Positions 30,610 to 41,440 of a stretch of 64,000 bases of DNA are shown piece after piece (position 1 is the first letter of the stretch; the number at the start of each line of letters is the position of its first letter). The DNA comes from Dyella jiangningensis. GTDB taxonomy: Bacteria > Pseudomonadota > Gammaproteobacteria > Xanthomonadales > Rhodanobacteraceae. The position numbers were made by a program, and so were the translations under genes. A model generated the notes under the pieces. The model ran no database searches. It worked only from the letters and a program-made list of their open reading frames with translations, and had not been told where the DNA came from. The stretch is taken from positions 124,001 to 188,000 of the forward strand of contig NZ_NFZS01000001.1 in the NCBI RefSeq assembly GCF_003264855.1, written 5' to 3'.

Positions 30610-33501
30610 ATGCAGTTCCGCAAGATGCTCGACAACAAACTTACGGTCGCCGTACGTATTGCGCTGTCCGTAGGTACTTTCGCCATCGTTGGTCCCGCCC
30701 TGGCGCAGGACGCCACCGGCCCGGCCAGCCAGGACAACGCCAAGAAGCTCGAGACGGTGACCGTCACCGGTTCGCGCATTCCGCGCGTCGATATCGAAAC
30801 CGCCCAGCCGGTCGTGACCATCGACCGCAAGCAGATCGAAAACCAGGGCTTCACCTCGGTCGCCGATATCCTGCAGAACCTGACCGAAGTCGGCACGCCG
30901 CCGATCAGCCGCGCCAACGCGCTGTCGTCGGGCGAAGACGTGGGCGGCTACTACATCGACCTGCGTAACCTGGGCGCCAACCGCACCCTGATCCTGGTCA
31001 ACGGCAAGCGCCTGGGTGCCAATACCTCCGGCCTGCAGGACCTCGGCCAGATCCCGGTGTCCACCATCGAGCGGATCGAAGTGCTCAAGGACGGCGGCTC
31101 GTCGATCTACGGTTCGGACGCCATCGCCGGCGTGGTGAACGTGATCACCCGCAGCAACTTCACCGGCGCCGAAGCCAACGCCTACGTGGGCGAATACGAC
31201 CAGGGCGACGGCAAGAAGCAGAGCTACGACTTCACCTTCGGTACGGCGAACGATCGCGGCTCCATCATGGTGAGCGCGCAGTACCAGAAGGAAGATCCGG
31301 TATGGGCGAAGGACCGTGATTTCAGCGCCTATCCGTCGGGTCCGAACCATCCGACCGCCGGCTGGAGCGGCGTGAGCCAGAATGGCTCGTTCACCGGCCC
31401 GTGCGGCCCGGGGGGCAAGTCGGCCACCTGTACCCTTACCCACGGTACTGATCCGCGCAACATCGCGAACTACCACCCGATCACGTCGGCCGAGTACGCC
31501 AACTCGAACGAGCAGATGACGCTGCAGACCGGTACCGAGCGCACCTCGCTGTTTGCCGCCGGCAAGTACAACCTGTCCGACAACATCGCGTTCAAGACCG
31601 ACTTCCTCTACAACAAGCGCAGCACGCTCCAGCAGATCGCGGGTTATCCGTATCAGTCGAGTTCGTGGAATCCGAAGACGCCGCTGTCCGGCCAGAGCTA
31701 CTTCAACCCGCTGGGCAAGGATCTGCAGTTCGCCCGTCGTGGCTGGGAAATGCCGCGTACCACCGACAGCGAACTGGAGACCTACCGCTGGACGGCTGGC
31801 TTTGAAGGTTACTTCGAGCTGGGCGGCCGTACGTGGAACTGGGACGTCGGCGCGATGACCAATCGCAACGACATGACCAAGACCGGCCACGGCGACTTCA
31901 GCCTGGTCGCAGCCGGCAAGGCGCTGGGCCCCTCCTTCATGGGTTCGGACGGCAAGGTCCATTGCGGCACCGCCGCCAATCCGATCGCCGGCTGCGTGCC
32001 GTGGAATCCGCTGCTGCCGTACGGCCAGGCGGGCGCCGGTTCACTGGCCGATTCTGACCTGCAGTCGTTCCTGTTCCCGGAATTCCATGATCTCGGCAAG
32101 ACCACCACGACCGACTACACCGCCAACATCGCGGGCACGCTGTTCGCCCTGCCGGCAGGTGAGATCGGCGTGGCCGCAGGCGTGGAACACCGCCAGGAAG
32201 ACGGTCGTTTCGTGCCGGACGCCTTCAACCAGGCGGGCCTGAGCTCGGGCCTGGCAGCGACCACCACCAAGGGCAAGTACTCGGTGGACGAGGCCTACAT
32301 CGAGTTCGACGTGCCGCTTCTGAAGGACATGACGATGGCTCGCGAGCTGTCGGTCGACGTGGCTACCCGCTACTCGAACTACGACAACTTCGGCAGCACC
32401 ACCAACAGCAAGGCCAGCCTGAAGTGGAAGCCGATCGACGACCTGCTCGTGCGCGGCAGCTGGGCGCAGGGTTTCCGTGCTCCCACCATTTCCGACCTGT
32501 ACGGCGGCGCGGGCAGCAGCTTCGAGTCGTACATCGACCCGTGCGATACCAAGAGCGGCGCGGCGAAGGGTAACCCGGCCGTGGCGGCGCGTTGCACCGG
32601 CGGCTTCGGCGGCCAGACGCCGGTCGCCGCGAACTTCGTGCAGCTGGGCCAGGCGGGCATTGCTTGCACGACCTATCCGTGCCAGACCAACTACGCCTTC
32701 ACCAACGGTTCGAACGCCAACCTCACGCCGGAAACGGCCACCACCCGTACGCTGGGCCTGATCTACAGCCCGCACTACGTGGAAGGCTTCGACGTCTCGC
32801 TGGACTGGTACAAGATCCGCATCGAGAACGTGATCAGCACCGACTCCGTGCAGAACATCCTGGACGACTGCTACCAGGCCGGCATCGCGTCGCGTTGCTC
32901 GGGCTTCAGCCGCGACGCGTCCACCGGCGTCATCACCAACATGTTCTACGGCCTGACCAACAAGGGTTGGGAAGAGACGGCAGGTTACGACTTCGGCGTG
33001 AACTACCGCTTCTCGTTTGACTCGATCGGCCAGTTCGCGACGCGTTGGAACACCACGTACGTCGATTACCTCAACGTGAAGTCGGACAACAATCCGAGCA
33101 CGAAGGTGCAGCCGTTCACGGGCATGGGTGCGAACTTCCGCGTGCGTTCCAACCTCACGGTCGACTGGACCCGCGGCATCTTCGGCGCGAGCTGGACCGT
33201 GCGCTACTACTCGGGCATGACCGAGAAGTGCGTGGCCGTGGCGATGGCCGAGTGCAACGACCCGAACCACATCGATCCGTTCTACGGCGTGCAGCCGATG
33301 CGCCATGTCGCCAGCACCACGTTCAATGACGTGCAGTTCCGCTGGACCTTGCCGTGGAAGGGCATCGTGTCGGTCGGCGCGAACAACGTGTTCGACAAGG
33401 AAGGTCCGATCATGTACTCGAAGCCGAACAGCTCGTTCGTGTACTACGGTGGCTTCGACATCGGTCGCTTCTACTACCTGAAGTACACGCAGCGTTTCTA
33501 A
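30610..33501 (+). CDS. TonB-dependent outer-membrane receptor
   Basis: A 963-residue TonB-dependent receptor that would import a ligand across the outer membrane using TonB/ExbBD energy. It has a signal peptide (about 1-32, ending 'GPALAQ'), a likely TonB box in '[14 protein letters not shown]', a plug domain (about 60-175, with '[20 protein letters not shown]'), and a long beta-barrel ending in 'YYLKYTQRF' with the terminal Phe needed by BAM. The cysteine-containing loops and large size resemble the group abundant in Xanthomonadales. ATG 30610 follows GGGGAGAAGAC. Ligand unknown. The leader contains a terminator. Confidence 0.95.
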   Translation: MQFRKMLDNKLTVAVRIALSVGTFAIVGPALAQDATGPASQDNAKKLETVTVTGSRIPRVDIETAQPVVTIDRKQIENQGFTSVADILQNLTEVGTPPISRANALSSGEDVGGYYIDLRNLGANRTLILVNGKRLGANTSGLQDLGQIPVSTIERIEVLKDGGSSIYGSDAIAGVVNVITRSNFTGAEANAYVGEYDQGDGKKQSYDFTFGTANDRGSIMVSAQYQKEDPVWAKDRDFSAYPSGPNHPTAGWSGVSQNGSFTGPCGPGGKSATCTLTHGTDPRNIANYHPITSAEYANSNEQMTLQTGTERTSLFAAGKYNLSDNIAFKTDFLYNKRSTLQQIAGYPYQSSSWNPKTPLSGQSYFNPLGKDLQFARRGWEMPRTTDSELETYRWTAGFEGYFELGGRTWNWDVGAMTNRNDMTKTGHGDFSLVAAGKALGPSFMGSDGKVHCGTAANPIAGCVPWNPLLPYGQAGAGSLADSDLQSFLFPEFHDLGKTTTTDYTANIAGTLFALPAGEIGVAAGVEHRQEDGRFVPDAFNQAGLSSGLAATTTKGKYSVDEAYIEFDVPLLKDMTMARELSVDVATRYSNYDNFGSTTNSKASLKWKPIDDLLVRGSWAQGFRAPTISDLYGGAGSSFESYIDPCDTKSGAAKGNPAVAARCTGGFGGQTPVAANFVQLGQAGIACTTYPCQTNYAFTNGSNANLTPETATTRTLGLIYSPHYVEGFDVSLDWYKIRIENVISTDSVQNILDDCYQAGIASRCSGFSRDASTGVITNMFYGLTNKGWEETAGYDFGVNYRFSFDSIGQFATRWNTTYVDYLNVKSDNNPSTKVQPFTGMGANFRVRSNLTVDWTRGIFGASWTVRYYSGMTEKCVAVAMAECNDPNHIDPFYGVQPMRHVASTTFNDVQFRWTLPWKGIVSVGANNVFDKEGPIMYSKPNSSFVYYGGFDIGRFYYLKYTQRF

Positions 33502-33522
33502 GCTGTATCGAAGGTGTTACAG

Positions 33523-33547
33523 GGGGCCCGGAAACGGGCCCCTTTTT
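33523..33547 (+). terminator. Terminator after TonB-dependent receptor
   Basis: GGGGCCCG, loop GAAA, CGGGCCCC, then TTTTT. A strong intrinsic terminator 21 bp after the stop. Confidence 0.92.
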
Positions 33548-33717
33548 GTTTATCGGACATTTAGACGCCTAAACCCGCGGCATACGGTCGCGCATGGGCC
33601 AACTTTTACAAGCCTTTGATTTTGGGCTATCCTGCGTGCTTCCCCCGTGTAGAGTCGAGGCGTGTTGGGCGCCTGTTGGTTCTCGCGTTAAGTCCTGACA
33701 GTCGATAGAGGTTTCCC

Positions 33718-34605
33718 ATGCGCAGGTTGGTTTGGTCGCTGATGTCGGTCGCGGCACTGGCTCTCGCCGGTTGCGGCAATTCTTCCGATTCTTCCCAGAG
33801 CGCCACGCAGGGCGGCGAAACCGCTGCCGCGCCCGGTTCGGCTGCTACGCCGGCGGCCGCGCCCGCCAAGGCCAATGCCATCACCGGTCAGGTGACGCTG
33901 CGCGATGCCGCCCAGGTGTCCGCCGACGCCAAGCTGCAGCTGACCCTGGTCGACGTGTCGACGCAGGACGCCGCGCCGCTGGCCACCAAGACGGTGCAGC
34001 CCGCCAACACCTTCCCGCTGACGTTCGAGCTGGAGTTCAACGCGCCCGACGTGAACCCCAATGGCCTGTACGTGCTGAAGGCCGACCTGGTCGACGGCGA
34101 CCGCCATTACACCCCGCCGCTGCAGACCCAGGTGCTGACCAAGGGCGCCCCGACGCAGGTGAACATCCAGCTGGTGGCCGAGCAGACCGCCGGCGAGAAG
34201 GAACTGGCTGCCTTCACCGCCGTGCAGAAGCAGATCGGCGGCATGAAGATCAGCAACGGCACCAAGCTCGAAGACAAGGTCTCCCGCGGTTGGCAGGTGT
34301 TCCGCGAAGCAGGTGAAGTGAAGTTCATCCGCGAGCAGGTCGACTACGGCGACAAGGGCTTCACCAGCACCGACTTTGCCTACAAGGATGGCAAGCCGTG
34401 GGTGGTCGTGCAGCAGAAGAAGTCCAGCAAGGACGCCAAGCCGAACGAAACCGATCGCGCCGCCTGGGGCCAGGATGGTCAGCTGGTGCTGAAGACCGTC
34501 GAGGCTGGCGGCAAGACCTCGCCGCTCGGCGATGATGCCGCCGCCGACCTGCAGAAGCAGGCCGAGGCGATCCTCAAGCTCGCGACCAACGGCAAGGGCA
34601 AGTAA
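33718..34605 (+). CDS. YbaY-family lipoprotein
   Basis: A 295-residue lipoprotein. The signal peptide ends in the lipobox 'LALAGC' (cysteine about residue 19), followed by an Ala/Ser/Pro-rich linker. Residues about 53-160 match the YbaY-type domain: 'ITGQVTLRDAAQVSADAKLQ', 'LTLVDVSTQD' and 'FELEFNAPDVNPNGLYVLKA'. The C-terminal 130 residues are not recognised. It is probably lipid-anchored in the envelope; the function is unknown. The gene has its own terminator (34630-34653). Confidence 0.82.
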   Translation: MRRLVWSLMSVAALALAGCGNSSDSSQSATQGGETAAAPGSAATPAAAPAKANAITGQVTLRDAAQVSADAKLQLTLVDVSTQDAAPLATKTVQPANTFPLTFELEFNAPDVNPNGLYVLKADLVDGDRHYTPPLQTQVLTKGAPTQVNIQLVAEQTAGEKELAAFTAVQKQIGGMKISNGTKLEDKVSRGWQVFREAGEVKFIREQVDYGDKGFTSTDFAYKDGKPWVVVQQKKSSKDAKPNETDRAAWGQDGQLVLKTVEAGGKTSPLGDDAAADLQKQAEAILKLATNGKGK

Positions 34606-34629
34606 GTCCAGCCATCGCCGCAACGAAAG

Positions 34630-34653
34630 AGCCGCCCATGAGGCGGCTTTTTT
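34630..34653 (+). terminator. Terminator after YbaY-like lipoprotein gene
   Basis: AGCCGCC and GGCGGCT around a 5-nt loop, followed by a run of T residues (34648-34653). Confidence 0.88.
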
Positions 34654-34737
34654 GTGCCCGTCGTTTGGCCATCCAGACGGCCATTGCCGGCAGTTCGTTC
34701 CCACGCTGGGCGCCTGCCAGCGGCATGCATGCAAAGA

Positions 34738-34767
34738 AAAGGCCGCCCACTTGCGCAGGCGGCCTTT
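34738..34767 (-). terminator. Terminator of the autotransporter esterase gene
   Basis: AAAGGCCGCC and GGCGGCCTTT form a 10-bp stem 18 bp beyond the esterase stop; read on the minus strand the stem is followed by TTTCTTTG. Confidence 0.8.
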
Positions 34768-34785
34768 CAACGCGATGCCGTTGCC

Positions 34786-36810
34786 TCAGAAGGCGTACTT
34801 CAGGCCGACATTCACGCTGTTGTACTTCTGGCTGTTGTCGCTGAAGCGACCGCTGTAGCCGAGCCAGCCGCTGAGCGTCTGGGTGAACTGCGCAGCCACG
34901 CCCAGGTCGGCGGTGCCCCAGGTCTTGTCGGGCGTGAAGCCCACCATCGAGAACGTGCCGGGCATGCCGTTGAGGCCGGCGGTGACTTCGCGCGGATCCG
35001 CCTTGCTGTCGTGGTTGAAGGCGACTTCGGCGTACGGCGTGAGCATCGTGTTGCCCGCCTGCCAGTGGCCTTCCAGGCGCCAGCCCAGCGTGGAGATGAG
35101 TGCGTCGCGCTGCTGGCGGCCGAACCACATCGCCGTGCTGTCGCTACCGTTCTCGCTGTAGCCGTTGACCTTGATGGACTGCCATTCGAAGGTGGCGAAC
35201 GGGCCGGTGCGGAGGCTGGAGAAGTCGAACCACCAGCCGCCGGTGACGCCGCCGCCCACGTGGTTGCCGTCGGCCTTGGCGGTTTCGCCGCGCTGCGCGG
35301 CGCCGATCTGGATGCGACGCTCGATGTCGGAGAAGTTGTCCTGGCCGAAATCGAGGTAACCGCCGATGTAGCCGCCGCCCTGGTGATAGGTCAGGTAACC
35401 CAGGCCCGAGATGTCCTGCAGTTTGTAGCCGCCGCCGCCCTGGTAATCGGCATTGTGCTGGCCGATGTTCATGGCCACGCCGCCGGACAGGTTCTCGTTG
35501 AAGCGCACATCCGCACCCAGGGTGAGGTTGACGTTGTTGCTGGTGGTCTTGGGCGAACCGCTGCTGGCGTCGAAACGCTGGTCGCCGTAATCCACGTTGG
35601 CGAACACGCGGGTATCGCTGCCCTGGCCATCGGCCAGCATCTGGTTGCGGATCGCGCGGTTCTGCGCCGAAATCGACGCGAGCGGTGCTTCGGCAAGCAG
35701 CGAGGCATAACCCGGCGCGCTCAGGATCGACACCACGTACTGGCCCAGCATTACGTCTGCACCGGTCGTCGGATGCACGCCATCGGCAAACAGATAGGTC
35801 TGGTTGGTGCCGGCCGCATAGGTGTACGGCAGGCCCGAGCCCTGCGGGCCGCACTGCACCGAACTGGAGCCCACGCCGCAGGCTTCGTTGGTGACGTTGG
35901 TGAATCCGTACAGCGACGGGTTTGCGACCACTTCATTGAGCAGGCTGTAGGTGTCGACCGGGATGATGCCCTTGCCCAACGTTGCGATGCCGGCGTTGAG
36001 CTGGCCGTTGAACACGAGGCTGAGCGCCGTGAGCGAGGATGCGGCGGAGGCACCCTGTTCCAGGCCCGAAGGCGTCAGGCCGATATTGGGCAGGTTGAAC
36101 ACCAGGATGTTCTTGGCGCCGGCCGCCTGCAGCTGGCCGATGAGCTTCACTTCCTGCTGCGCGGCGGCGGCGATGGACGCCTGCGCCTGGTCCGCGGTCA
36201 TGAAGCCCGAGACGCCCGCTGCGGCGAGCACCTGCTGGGTGACGGCAGCGGTGACGGCCTGGGTGATCGCCGGCGTCATGGCGGCGATCTGGGCGGGCGG
36301 GACGTTGGCGGCCTGCAGCTGCGCGATCTGTGCGGCGACGTTCTGCTGGATCAGCTGCTGGGCCGTCGCGCCTGCACCGGCGGCGGTGGCGGCGTAGAAG
36401 ATGTCATTGGCGCCGCCCCAGATGGAATAGAGCGCCTTGCCGTCGACCTTGCCGGTGGCGAGGTAGTAGTTCACCTGCGTCGAGAGGGTCGGCACGGCCG
36501 ATGGCGTGCCCGGCGAATTGGTAAGCACACCGGCGCCGCCCCAGGCGAAGTCGCTACCACCCGCCTGCGATGCCGTCAGGTTGTAGCCGTAGTGGCTTGC
36601 CACGTTCTGGACGGTCACCGCGCCCGGGTTGGTGGTGAACTCCAGCGGCGGCTGGATGCTGGGGGCCGTCGCCAGCGAGATATTGCCCGCATCGCTGAGG
36701 CTGTCACCAAAGGCGATGACGTTGCTGAACTGCGAATTGGCCGCCATGGCGGACGAGCTGAAAATCAGGGCGGCGGTAATGGCGCCGGCAATAAGGCGAG
36801 TACGGGGCAT
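34786..36810 (-). CDS. GDSL-family autotransporter esterase/lipase (EstA-like)
   Basis: A 674-residue type Va autotransporter with a GDSL hydrolase passenger. It has a signal peptide (1-23, ending 'SSSAMAAN'), block I 'VIAFGDSLSDAGN' (nucleophile Ser about 35), 'WGGANDIFYA' with the GxND block III, and the Asp-His pair in 'LFADGVHPTT'. From about residue 400 the C-terminus is an outer-membrane autotransporter beta-barrel ending in 'NVGLKYAF' with terminal Phe. It likely displays a lipase/esterase on the cell surface, as Pseudomonas EstA does. ATG 36810 follows CAGGAGCGTC; a longer reading adds 21 residues but spoils the signal peptide. Confidence 0.94.
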   Translation of the reverse strand: MPRTRLIAGAITAALIFSSSAMAANSQFSNVIAFGDSLSDAGNISLATAPSIQPPLEFTTNPGAVTVQNVASHYGYNLTASQAGGSDFAWGGAGVLTNSPGTPSAVPTLSTQVNYYLATGKVDGKALYSIWGGANDIFYAATAAGAGATAQQLIQQNVAAQIAQLQAANVPPAQIAAMTPAITQAVTAAVTQQVLAAAGVSGFMTADQAQASIAAAAQQEVKLIGQLQAAGAKNILVFNLPNIGLTPSGLEQGASAASSLTALSLVFNGQLNAGIATLGKGIIPVDTYSLLNEVVANPSLYGFTNVTNEACGVGSSSVQCGPQGSGLPYTYAAGTNQTYLFADGVHPTTGADVMLGQYVVSILSAPGYASLLAEAPLASISAQNRAIRNQMLADGQGSDTRVFANVDYGDQRFDASSGSPKTTSNNVNLTLGADVRFNENLSGGVAMNIGQHNADYQGGGGYKLQDISGLGYLTYHQGGGYIGGYLDFGQDNFSDIERRIQIGAAQRGETAKADGNHVGGGVTGGWWFDFSSLRTGPFATFEWQSIKVNGYSENGSDSTAMWFGRQQRDALISTLGWRLEGHWQAGNTMLTPYAEVAFNHDSKADPREVTAGLNGMPGTFSMVGFTPDKTWGTADLGVAAQFTQTLSGWLGYSGRFSDNSQKYNSVNVGLKYAF

Positions 36811-36965
36811 GAATGACGCTCCTGGGACCGGGATGGTCTTTGTTATTCCGTTGTTACGGTAATGCATGCCCATACGTCAGCGCATGCTGCGGTGCATCGC
36901 AGCATTTCGGGCGCGAACAGGGGAGCTTGATGCGGCTCCGGCCGCCGATGCCGGGGTGCCGGGGT

Positions 36966-37006
36966 CGCCCGATGGGGAAGCTCAGAACAAGCCTCCTCAT
37001 CGGGCG
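36966..37006 (-). terminator. Inverted repeat after tex, possible terminator
   Basis: CGCCCGATG and CATCGGGCG enclose a 23-nt loop within 55 bp of the tex stop. There is no T-tract, so termination would need Rho or the repeat has another role. Confidence 0.35.
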
Positions 37007-37020
37007 GGTGGGTCATCCAC

Positions 37021-39369
37021 TCAGCGCTTCATCGCCTTCGCCAACGCGTCGGCAAACGCGTTGTTGGCCGGGGCGGCCGCGGGCTTGGGCGCACCGCCGC
37101 CGGGACGCGGGCCGCGGTTGTCGCGCGGGCCGCCGCCACGGGCCTCGTTGCCGCTGGCCGCCGGACGACCGCCGCGGGCCTGCTGGCCGGGTTCGTCGTC
37201 CAAGCGCATCGACAGGCCGATGCGCTGGCGCGGGATGTCGACCTCCATCACCTTCACCTTGACGATATCGCCCGCCTTCACCGCGTCGCGCGGATCCTTC
37301 ACGAAGGTATGCGAGAGCGCCGAGACGTGCACGAGGCCGTCCTGGTGCACGCCGATGTCCACGAAGGCACCGAACGCGGCTACGTTGGTCACGCGGCCTT
37401 CCAGCACCATGCCGGGGCGCAGGTCCTTCAGGTCTTCCACGCCTTCGGCGAAGCTGGGCGCGACGAATTCCGGGCGCGGGTCGCGGCCGGGCTTTTCCAG
37501 TTCCTTGAGGATGTCGCGCACGGTCGGCAGGCCGAACGTCTCGTCGGTGTACTGCTCGGCCTTGAGGCCACGCAGGAAGGCGGTGTCGCCGATGATGGAG
37601 CGCACCTCGCGGCCGCACTGCGCGATGATGCGCTCGACCACCGGATAGGCCTCCGGATGCACCGCGCTGGCGTCCAGCGGGTTGTCACCGCTGGGTACGC
37701 GCAGGAAGCCGGCGCACTGCTCGAACGCCTTGTCGCCCAGGCGCGGCACCTTGAGCAGGGCCTTGCGGTTGGCGAACGGACCGTTGGCATCGCGATGCTT
37801 CACCACGTTCTCCGCCACGCTGGCGGAAAGGCCGGCGACGCGCGAGAGCAGGGCGGCGGAAGCGGTGTTCACGTCCACGCCGACGGCGTTCACGCAGTCC
37901 TCGACCTTGGCGTCGAGTGCGCGCGCCAGCTTCACCTGGTTCACGTCGTGCTGGTACTGGCCGACGCCGATCGCCTTGGGCTCGATCTTCACCAGTTCCG
38001 CCAGCGGATCCTGCAGGCGGCGCGCGATCGAGACGGCGCCGCGCAGGCTCACGTCGAGATCGGGGAACTCCCTGGCGGCGGTTTCGGAGGCCGAATACAC
38101 CGACGCGCCTGCTTCGCTCACCACCACCTTCGACAGCTTGTGGTCCGGATGCGTCTTGGCCAGGCCCTTGATCAGTTCACCGGCCAGCTTGTCGGTTTCG
38201 CGCGATGCCGTGCCGTTGCCGATCGCGATCAGGTCCACGCCGTGCTTCTGGCACAGCCGTGCCAGCGCGGCCAGCGATTCGTTCCACTGCCTGCGCGGCT
38301 CGTGCGGATAGATCGTGTCGGTGGCGAGCAGCTTGCCCGTCGCGTCGACCACGGCGACCTTCACGCCGGTGCGGATGCCCGGGTCCAGGCCCATCACGGT
38401 CTTGGCGCCGGCCGGCGCCGCGAGCATCAGGTCCTTGAGGTTGTCGCCGAACACGCGGATCGCTTCGTCTTCGGCGCCCTCGCGCACGCGGCCGAACAGG
38501 TCCAGCGTGAGGTGCAGATGCAGCTTCACCCGCCAGGTGAGGCGCACCGTTTCGCGCAGCCATGCATCGGCGGCACGACCGCGATCGAGGATGCCGGCGC
38601 GCGCGGCCACGCGGCCTTCGCCTTCCTGGTGACCCTGCTCCATGTCGAGAGCGGGCGAGAGTTCCAGTTCGATCACGCCCTCGTTGCGCGCACGCATCAG
38701 TGCCAGCAGGCGATGCGAGGGAATCTTGCCGATCGGCTCGACGTGATCGAAGTAGTCGCGGAACTTCGCGCCTTCGTTCTCCTTGCCTTCCACCACCTTG
38801 GCGCGGATCTGGCCCTTCTCCCACAGCCAGTCGCGCAGCTCGCCGACGAGCGTGGCGTCTTCGGCGATGCTTTCCATCAGGATGGCGCGCGCGCCATCGA
38901 GCGCGGCGCGCACGTCGGGCACGCCCTTTTCCGCATCCACGAATGCGGCGGCGAATGCCTCGGGTGACTGCGTGGGATCCTCGCGCAGGCCGATGGCCAG
39001 CGGCTCGAGCCCGGCCTCGCGCGCGATCTGCGCCTTGGTGCGACGCTTGGGCTTGTAGGGAAGGTACAGGTCTTCCAGGCGTGCCTTGGTGTCGGCGCTG
39101 AGGATGTCGCCCTTCAGCGCATCGGTCATCTTGCCCTGTTCCTCGATGCTGGCGAGGATCGCGTCGCGGCGCTCTTCGAGCTCGCGCAGGTAGCGCAGGC
39201 GCTCTTCCAGCAGGCGCAGTTGCGTGTCGTCGAGACCGCCGGTGGCTTCCTTGCGGTAGCGCGCGATGAACGGCACGGTGGCGCCGCCGTCGAGCAATTC
39301 CACCGCGGCATGGACCTGGTCCGGCTTGGCGGCGATGTCCTGGGCAATACGTTGTTCGATGCTGAGCAT
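37021..39369 (-). CDS. tex: Tex-family RNA-binding transcription accessory protein
   Basis: A 782-residue Tex protein, a conserved nucleic-acid-binding factor linked to transcription. The N-terminal helical region starts '[20 protein letters not shown]' and includes '[16 protein letters not shown]'; the central YqgF-like nuclease fold is at '[18 protein letters not shown]'; a helix-hairpin-helix region follows; and the S1 RNA-binding domain ('[20 protein letters not shown]') is near residue 650. A Gly/Arg/Pro-rich tail ends the protein. The start at 39369 gives the family's MLSIEQ opening. Confidence 0.96.
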   Translation of the reverse strand: MLSIEQRIAQDIAAKPDQVHAAVELLDGGATVPFIARYRKEATGGLDDTQLRLLEERLRYLRELEERRDAILASIEEQGKMTDALKGDILSADTKARLEDLYLPYKPKRRTKAQIAREAGLEPLAIGLREDPTQSPEAFAAAFVDAEKGVPDVRAALDGARAILMESIAEDATLVGELRDWLWEKGQIRAKVVEGKENEGAKFRDYFDHVEPIGKIPSHRLLALMRARNEGVIELELSPALDMEQGHQEGEGRVAARAGILDRGRAADAWLRETVRLTWRVKLHLHLTLDLFGRVREGAEDEAIRVFGDNLKDLMLAAPAGAKTVMGLDPGIRTGVKVAVVDATGKLLATDTIYPHEPRRQWNESLAALARLCQKHGVDLIAIGNGTASRETDKLAGELIKGLAKTHPDHKLSKVVVSEAGASVYSASETAAREFPDLDVSLRGAVSIARRLQDPLAELVKIEPKAIGVGQYQHDVNQVKLARALDAKVEDCVNAVGVDVNTASAALLSRVAGLSASVAENVVKHRDANGPFANRKALLKVPRLGDKAFEQCAGFLRVPSGDNPLDASAVHPEAYPVVERIIAQCGREVRSIIGDTAFLRGLKAEQYTDETFGLPTVRDILKELEKPGRDPRPEFVAPSFAEGVEDLKDLRPGMVLEGRVTNVAAFGAFVDIGVHQDGLVHVSALSHTFVKDPRDAVKAGDIVKVKVMEVDIPRQRIGLSMRLDDEPGQQARGGRPAASGNEARGGGPRDNRGPRPGGGAPKPAAAPANNAFADALAKAMKR

Positions 39370-39461
39370 GAGGCTGAAACGATTCCTTGGCGTTCGACGA
39401 TGAATGCGCCACACCGCGGCGGCGCATCGAACCATCGATGATAGCAAGATGGCCGTCGCGC

Positions 39462-40208
39462 TCAGTCGCGGGCGGCGGGAGCCTGTTCAGGGCGGACGTG
39501 AAGATAGGCGCCGCCTTCAGCTGGCGCCGGCTCGCGGTGGGCGCTCGGGTAACGGATGGCGATGCGGCGGGCATGGGGCCAGCGCCTGGCGTGAGCGGAC
39601 TGCGCGCTGGCCGCGTGGATGAAGGGCAGCACCACGACCGCCGGCTGCGGCGTCGCACGCGGCGCACGAGCCTGGTCACGCGGCGGATGCCACAGGCTTG
39701 CCGCAGCGAGCATCGCCACGATGGCGGCGACCATGATCACCGCCGCCAGCCACGGCAAGGGCGGTGGCTCAGGACGTGCCGAAGGCCGGTCCCGGGGCAA
39801 GGCAATGACATCGGGTCGCGCGCCGGGAGCCGCCGCCTCAGGAGGCATGGCGAACGTGGCGGAGGGTGGGGCGACACGCTGCACGTCGCCGATGAAGCGA
39901 TAGCCGAGCGTGTGTACGGTGGCTATGTAGCGAGGGTTGCCGGCGCAATCGCCCAGCGTGTGGCGTAGTTGCGAGATGACGCGCGTGAGCACGCCGGGCG
40001 TAACGTGCCGGTGACCCCACGCCGCATCCAGCAGTTCATCCTTGCCGACGACTTCGCCGGCTTGCTGCAGCAACACCACCAGCACGGCGAAAGCCTTCGG
40101 CTCCACCGAAAGAGCGACGCCTGCGCGTTCGAGGCGATGTGCACGCGGCTCGACCACAATGTCTTCGCACTGATAGATCCAGCCGTCATCAGGTTGGGGA
40201 TGGGCCAT
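39462..40208 (-). CDS. Membrane-bound winged-helix regulator, short (CadC/ToxR-type DNA-binding domain)
   Basis: A 248-residue protein. Residues about 10-105 are an OmpR/PhoB-type winged helix ('[20 protein letters not shown]', '[15 protein letters not shown]', '[16 protein letters not shown]') with no receiver domain. A Pro/Ala-rich linker leads to one membrane helix (about 152-172, '[20 protein letters not shown]'). Relatives of this layout usually carry a large periplasmic sensor or TPR region opening with a 'VVVLPF'-like strand. Here only about 55 mostly basic residues follow 'PAVVVLPF', so the sensor seems lost or reduced. It lies 92 bp upstream of tex on the same strand. Confidence 0.75.
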   Translation of the reverse strand: MAHPQPDDGWIYQCEDIVVEPRAHRLERAGVALSVEPKAFAVLVVLLQQAGEVVGKDELLDAAWGHRHVTPGVLTRVISQLRHTLGDCAGNPRYIATVHTLGYRFIGDVQRVAPPSATFAMPPEAAAPGARPDVIALPRDRPSARPEPPPLPWLAAVIMVAAIVAMLAAASLWHPPRDQARAPRATPQPAVVVLPFIHAASAQSAHARRWPHARRIAIRYPSAHREPAPAEGGAYLHVRPEQAPAARD

Positions 40209-40541
40209 GACCTTGCCAGGTGAGGCCCCCTGCAATGACGAGAATGCGCTCTTGCGGCGTGCCTGCGCATCCGCCATAGGTCATAACGTGGCGATGTCCT
40301 CGCAGGGCGACGGCGAATGCGCATGCCAGGCGCGTACACATCGAACATGCGTCATGCGTGCGCGATCAAGCGCGTGTGTTCGCCTTGTGTCGAGCAAGTG
40401 CGAGCGCGCCGTAAACGGTGCGTGCTGATGACGTCATGCCGCAGGGCGCGGCGCATGCAGAATCGCGTGTCGCGATCGCTCGTGCTTTCGTTCTACATGC
40501 GTGGAAAGCGCGCGCCGCGACGGCCGGCGCGCGTCCGCTCT
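40209..40541. other. Intergenic region between RDD gene and winged-helix gene
   Basis: About 330 bp with no gene I can support. A G+C-only inverted repeat (GCGCGCCG/CGGCGCGC, 40510-40532) close to the RDD stop, followed on the minus strand by CTTTCC, may be a weak terminator. The rest is rich in GCGC/TGCG words but has no clear structure. Confidence 0.5.
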
Positions 40542-41318
40542 TCACGCGCTGAGCGAGCCCTGGTCGCGGGAGGATGGCGTCGGCCGCGAGGGCTGCTCAC
40601 CCGGGCGGCCGTTGAGCACCAGCGTTTGCGCGAGCATGTCGTGCAGGCCTTGCTTGCGCTGTGTCCACGCGACCATGAGGAAGCCGAAGCACAGGATGAA
40701 GGCGCTGATCAGCTTGCCGAAATAACGCCCGGTGGCGCGCAGGAAGCTGATGCGCGCGCCGGTGAGATCGGTCACACGGATGCCGAGTGCACGCTTGCCC
40801 AGCGTGCCTTGCCAGGCGGAGCTTTCGCACAGCGCGAAGTACAGCCAGGTCACCACGGTCTGCGCCATCAGTGCCGGACCGAGCGCATGAAGATAGGTAT
40901 CGAACGCCTGCAAGGCCAACTGTGGATCGCTGCCCGCGACGAGCTTGGCTTGCAGATAGGTTTCCGCCGCTTCGTTCGCGCCGAGCATGCCGCTCAGCAG
41001 CATGTTGGGAATCCACAGCACCAGCGCATCGAGGATGTACGCGGCGACGCGTTTCCAGAAACCGGCGTAGTCGGTCAATGCGGCCGATGCATCGGTCGCG
41101 CGCAGGCCGGCATCGTACGGCGGTGCTGGTGGCGTGAAGGCAGGTGGCGCGGCGTGGACTTCATCGGGAAACAGCACCGACAGCGGCTGCCAGTCGGCCA
41201 GGCCTTCGTACCAGCCCAGGTCTTGCGGACTCACCTGGCCGCTACGCAACCATTGGCGCACGTCCACTTCCTTGTAGGGGCCGTGTCGCTCGCCATCCCG
41301 ACCGATCCAGACTTCCAT
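40542..41318 (-). CDS. GYF_2- and RDD-domain membrane protein
   Basis: A 258-residue protein. Residues about 1-50 are a GYF_2-type domain ('WIGRDGERHGPYKEVDVRQW', 'DLGWYEGLADWQPL'), then a proline-rich linker, then an RDD domain with about three membrane helices ('AGFWKRVAAYILDALVLW' holding the Arg and Asp of the name, and 'GTLGKRALGIRVTD'). The role of RDD proteins is mostly unknown; some aid ion transport. ATG 41318 is preferred, with GGAG upstream. Confidence 0.85.
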   Translation of the reverse strand: MEVWIGRDGERHGPYKEVDVRQWLRSGQVSPQDLGWYEGLADWQPLSVLFPDEVHAAPPAFTPPAPPYDAGLRATDASAALTDYAGFWKRVAAYILDALVLWIPNMLLSGMLGANEAAETYLQAKLVAGSDPQLALQAFDTYLHALGPALMAQTVVTWLYFALCESSAWQGTLGKRALGIRVTDLTGARISFLRATGRYFGKLISAFILCFGFLMVAWTQRKQGLHDMLAQTLVLNGRPGEQPSRPTPSSRDQGSLSA

Positions 41319-41440
41319 ACGTGCCGCTCCACAGATCAATGGCGTGCATGATGCCATGGGTGGCGATGATTTCCCTCTCGCGGTGCATGTGCGAAGGGAG
41401 CGTGGTGCCCATCATCCAATGGCCGGGCACACGGAGGATG

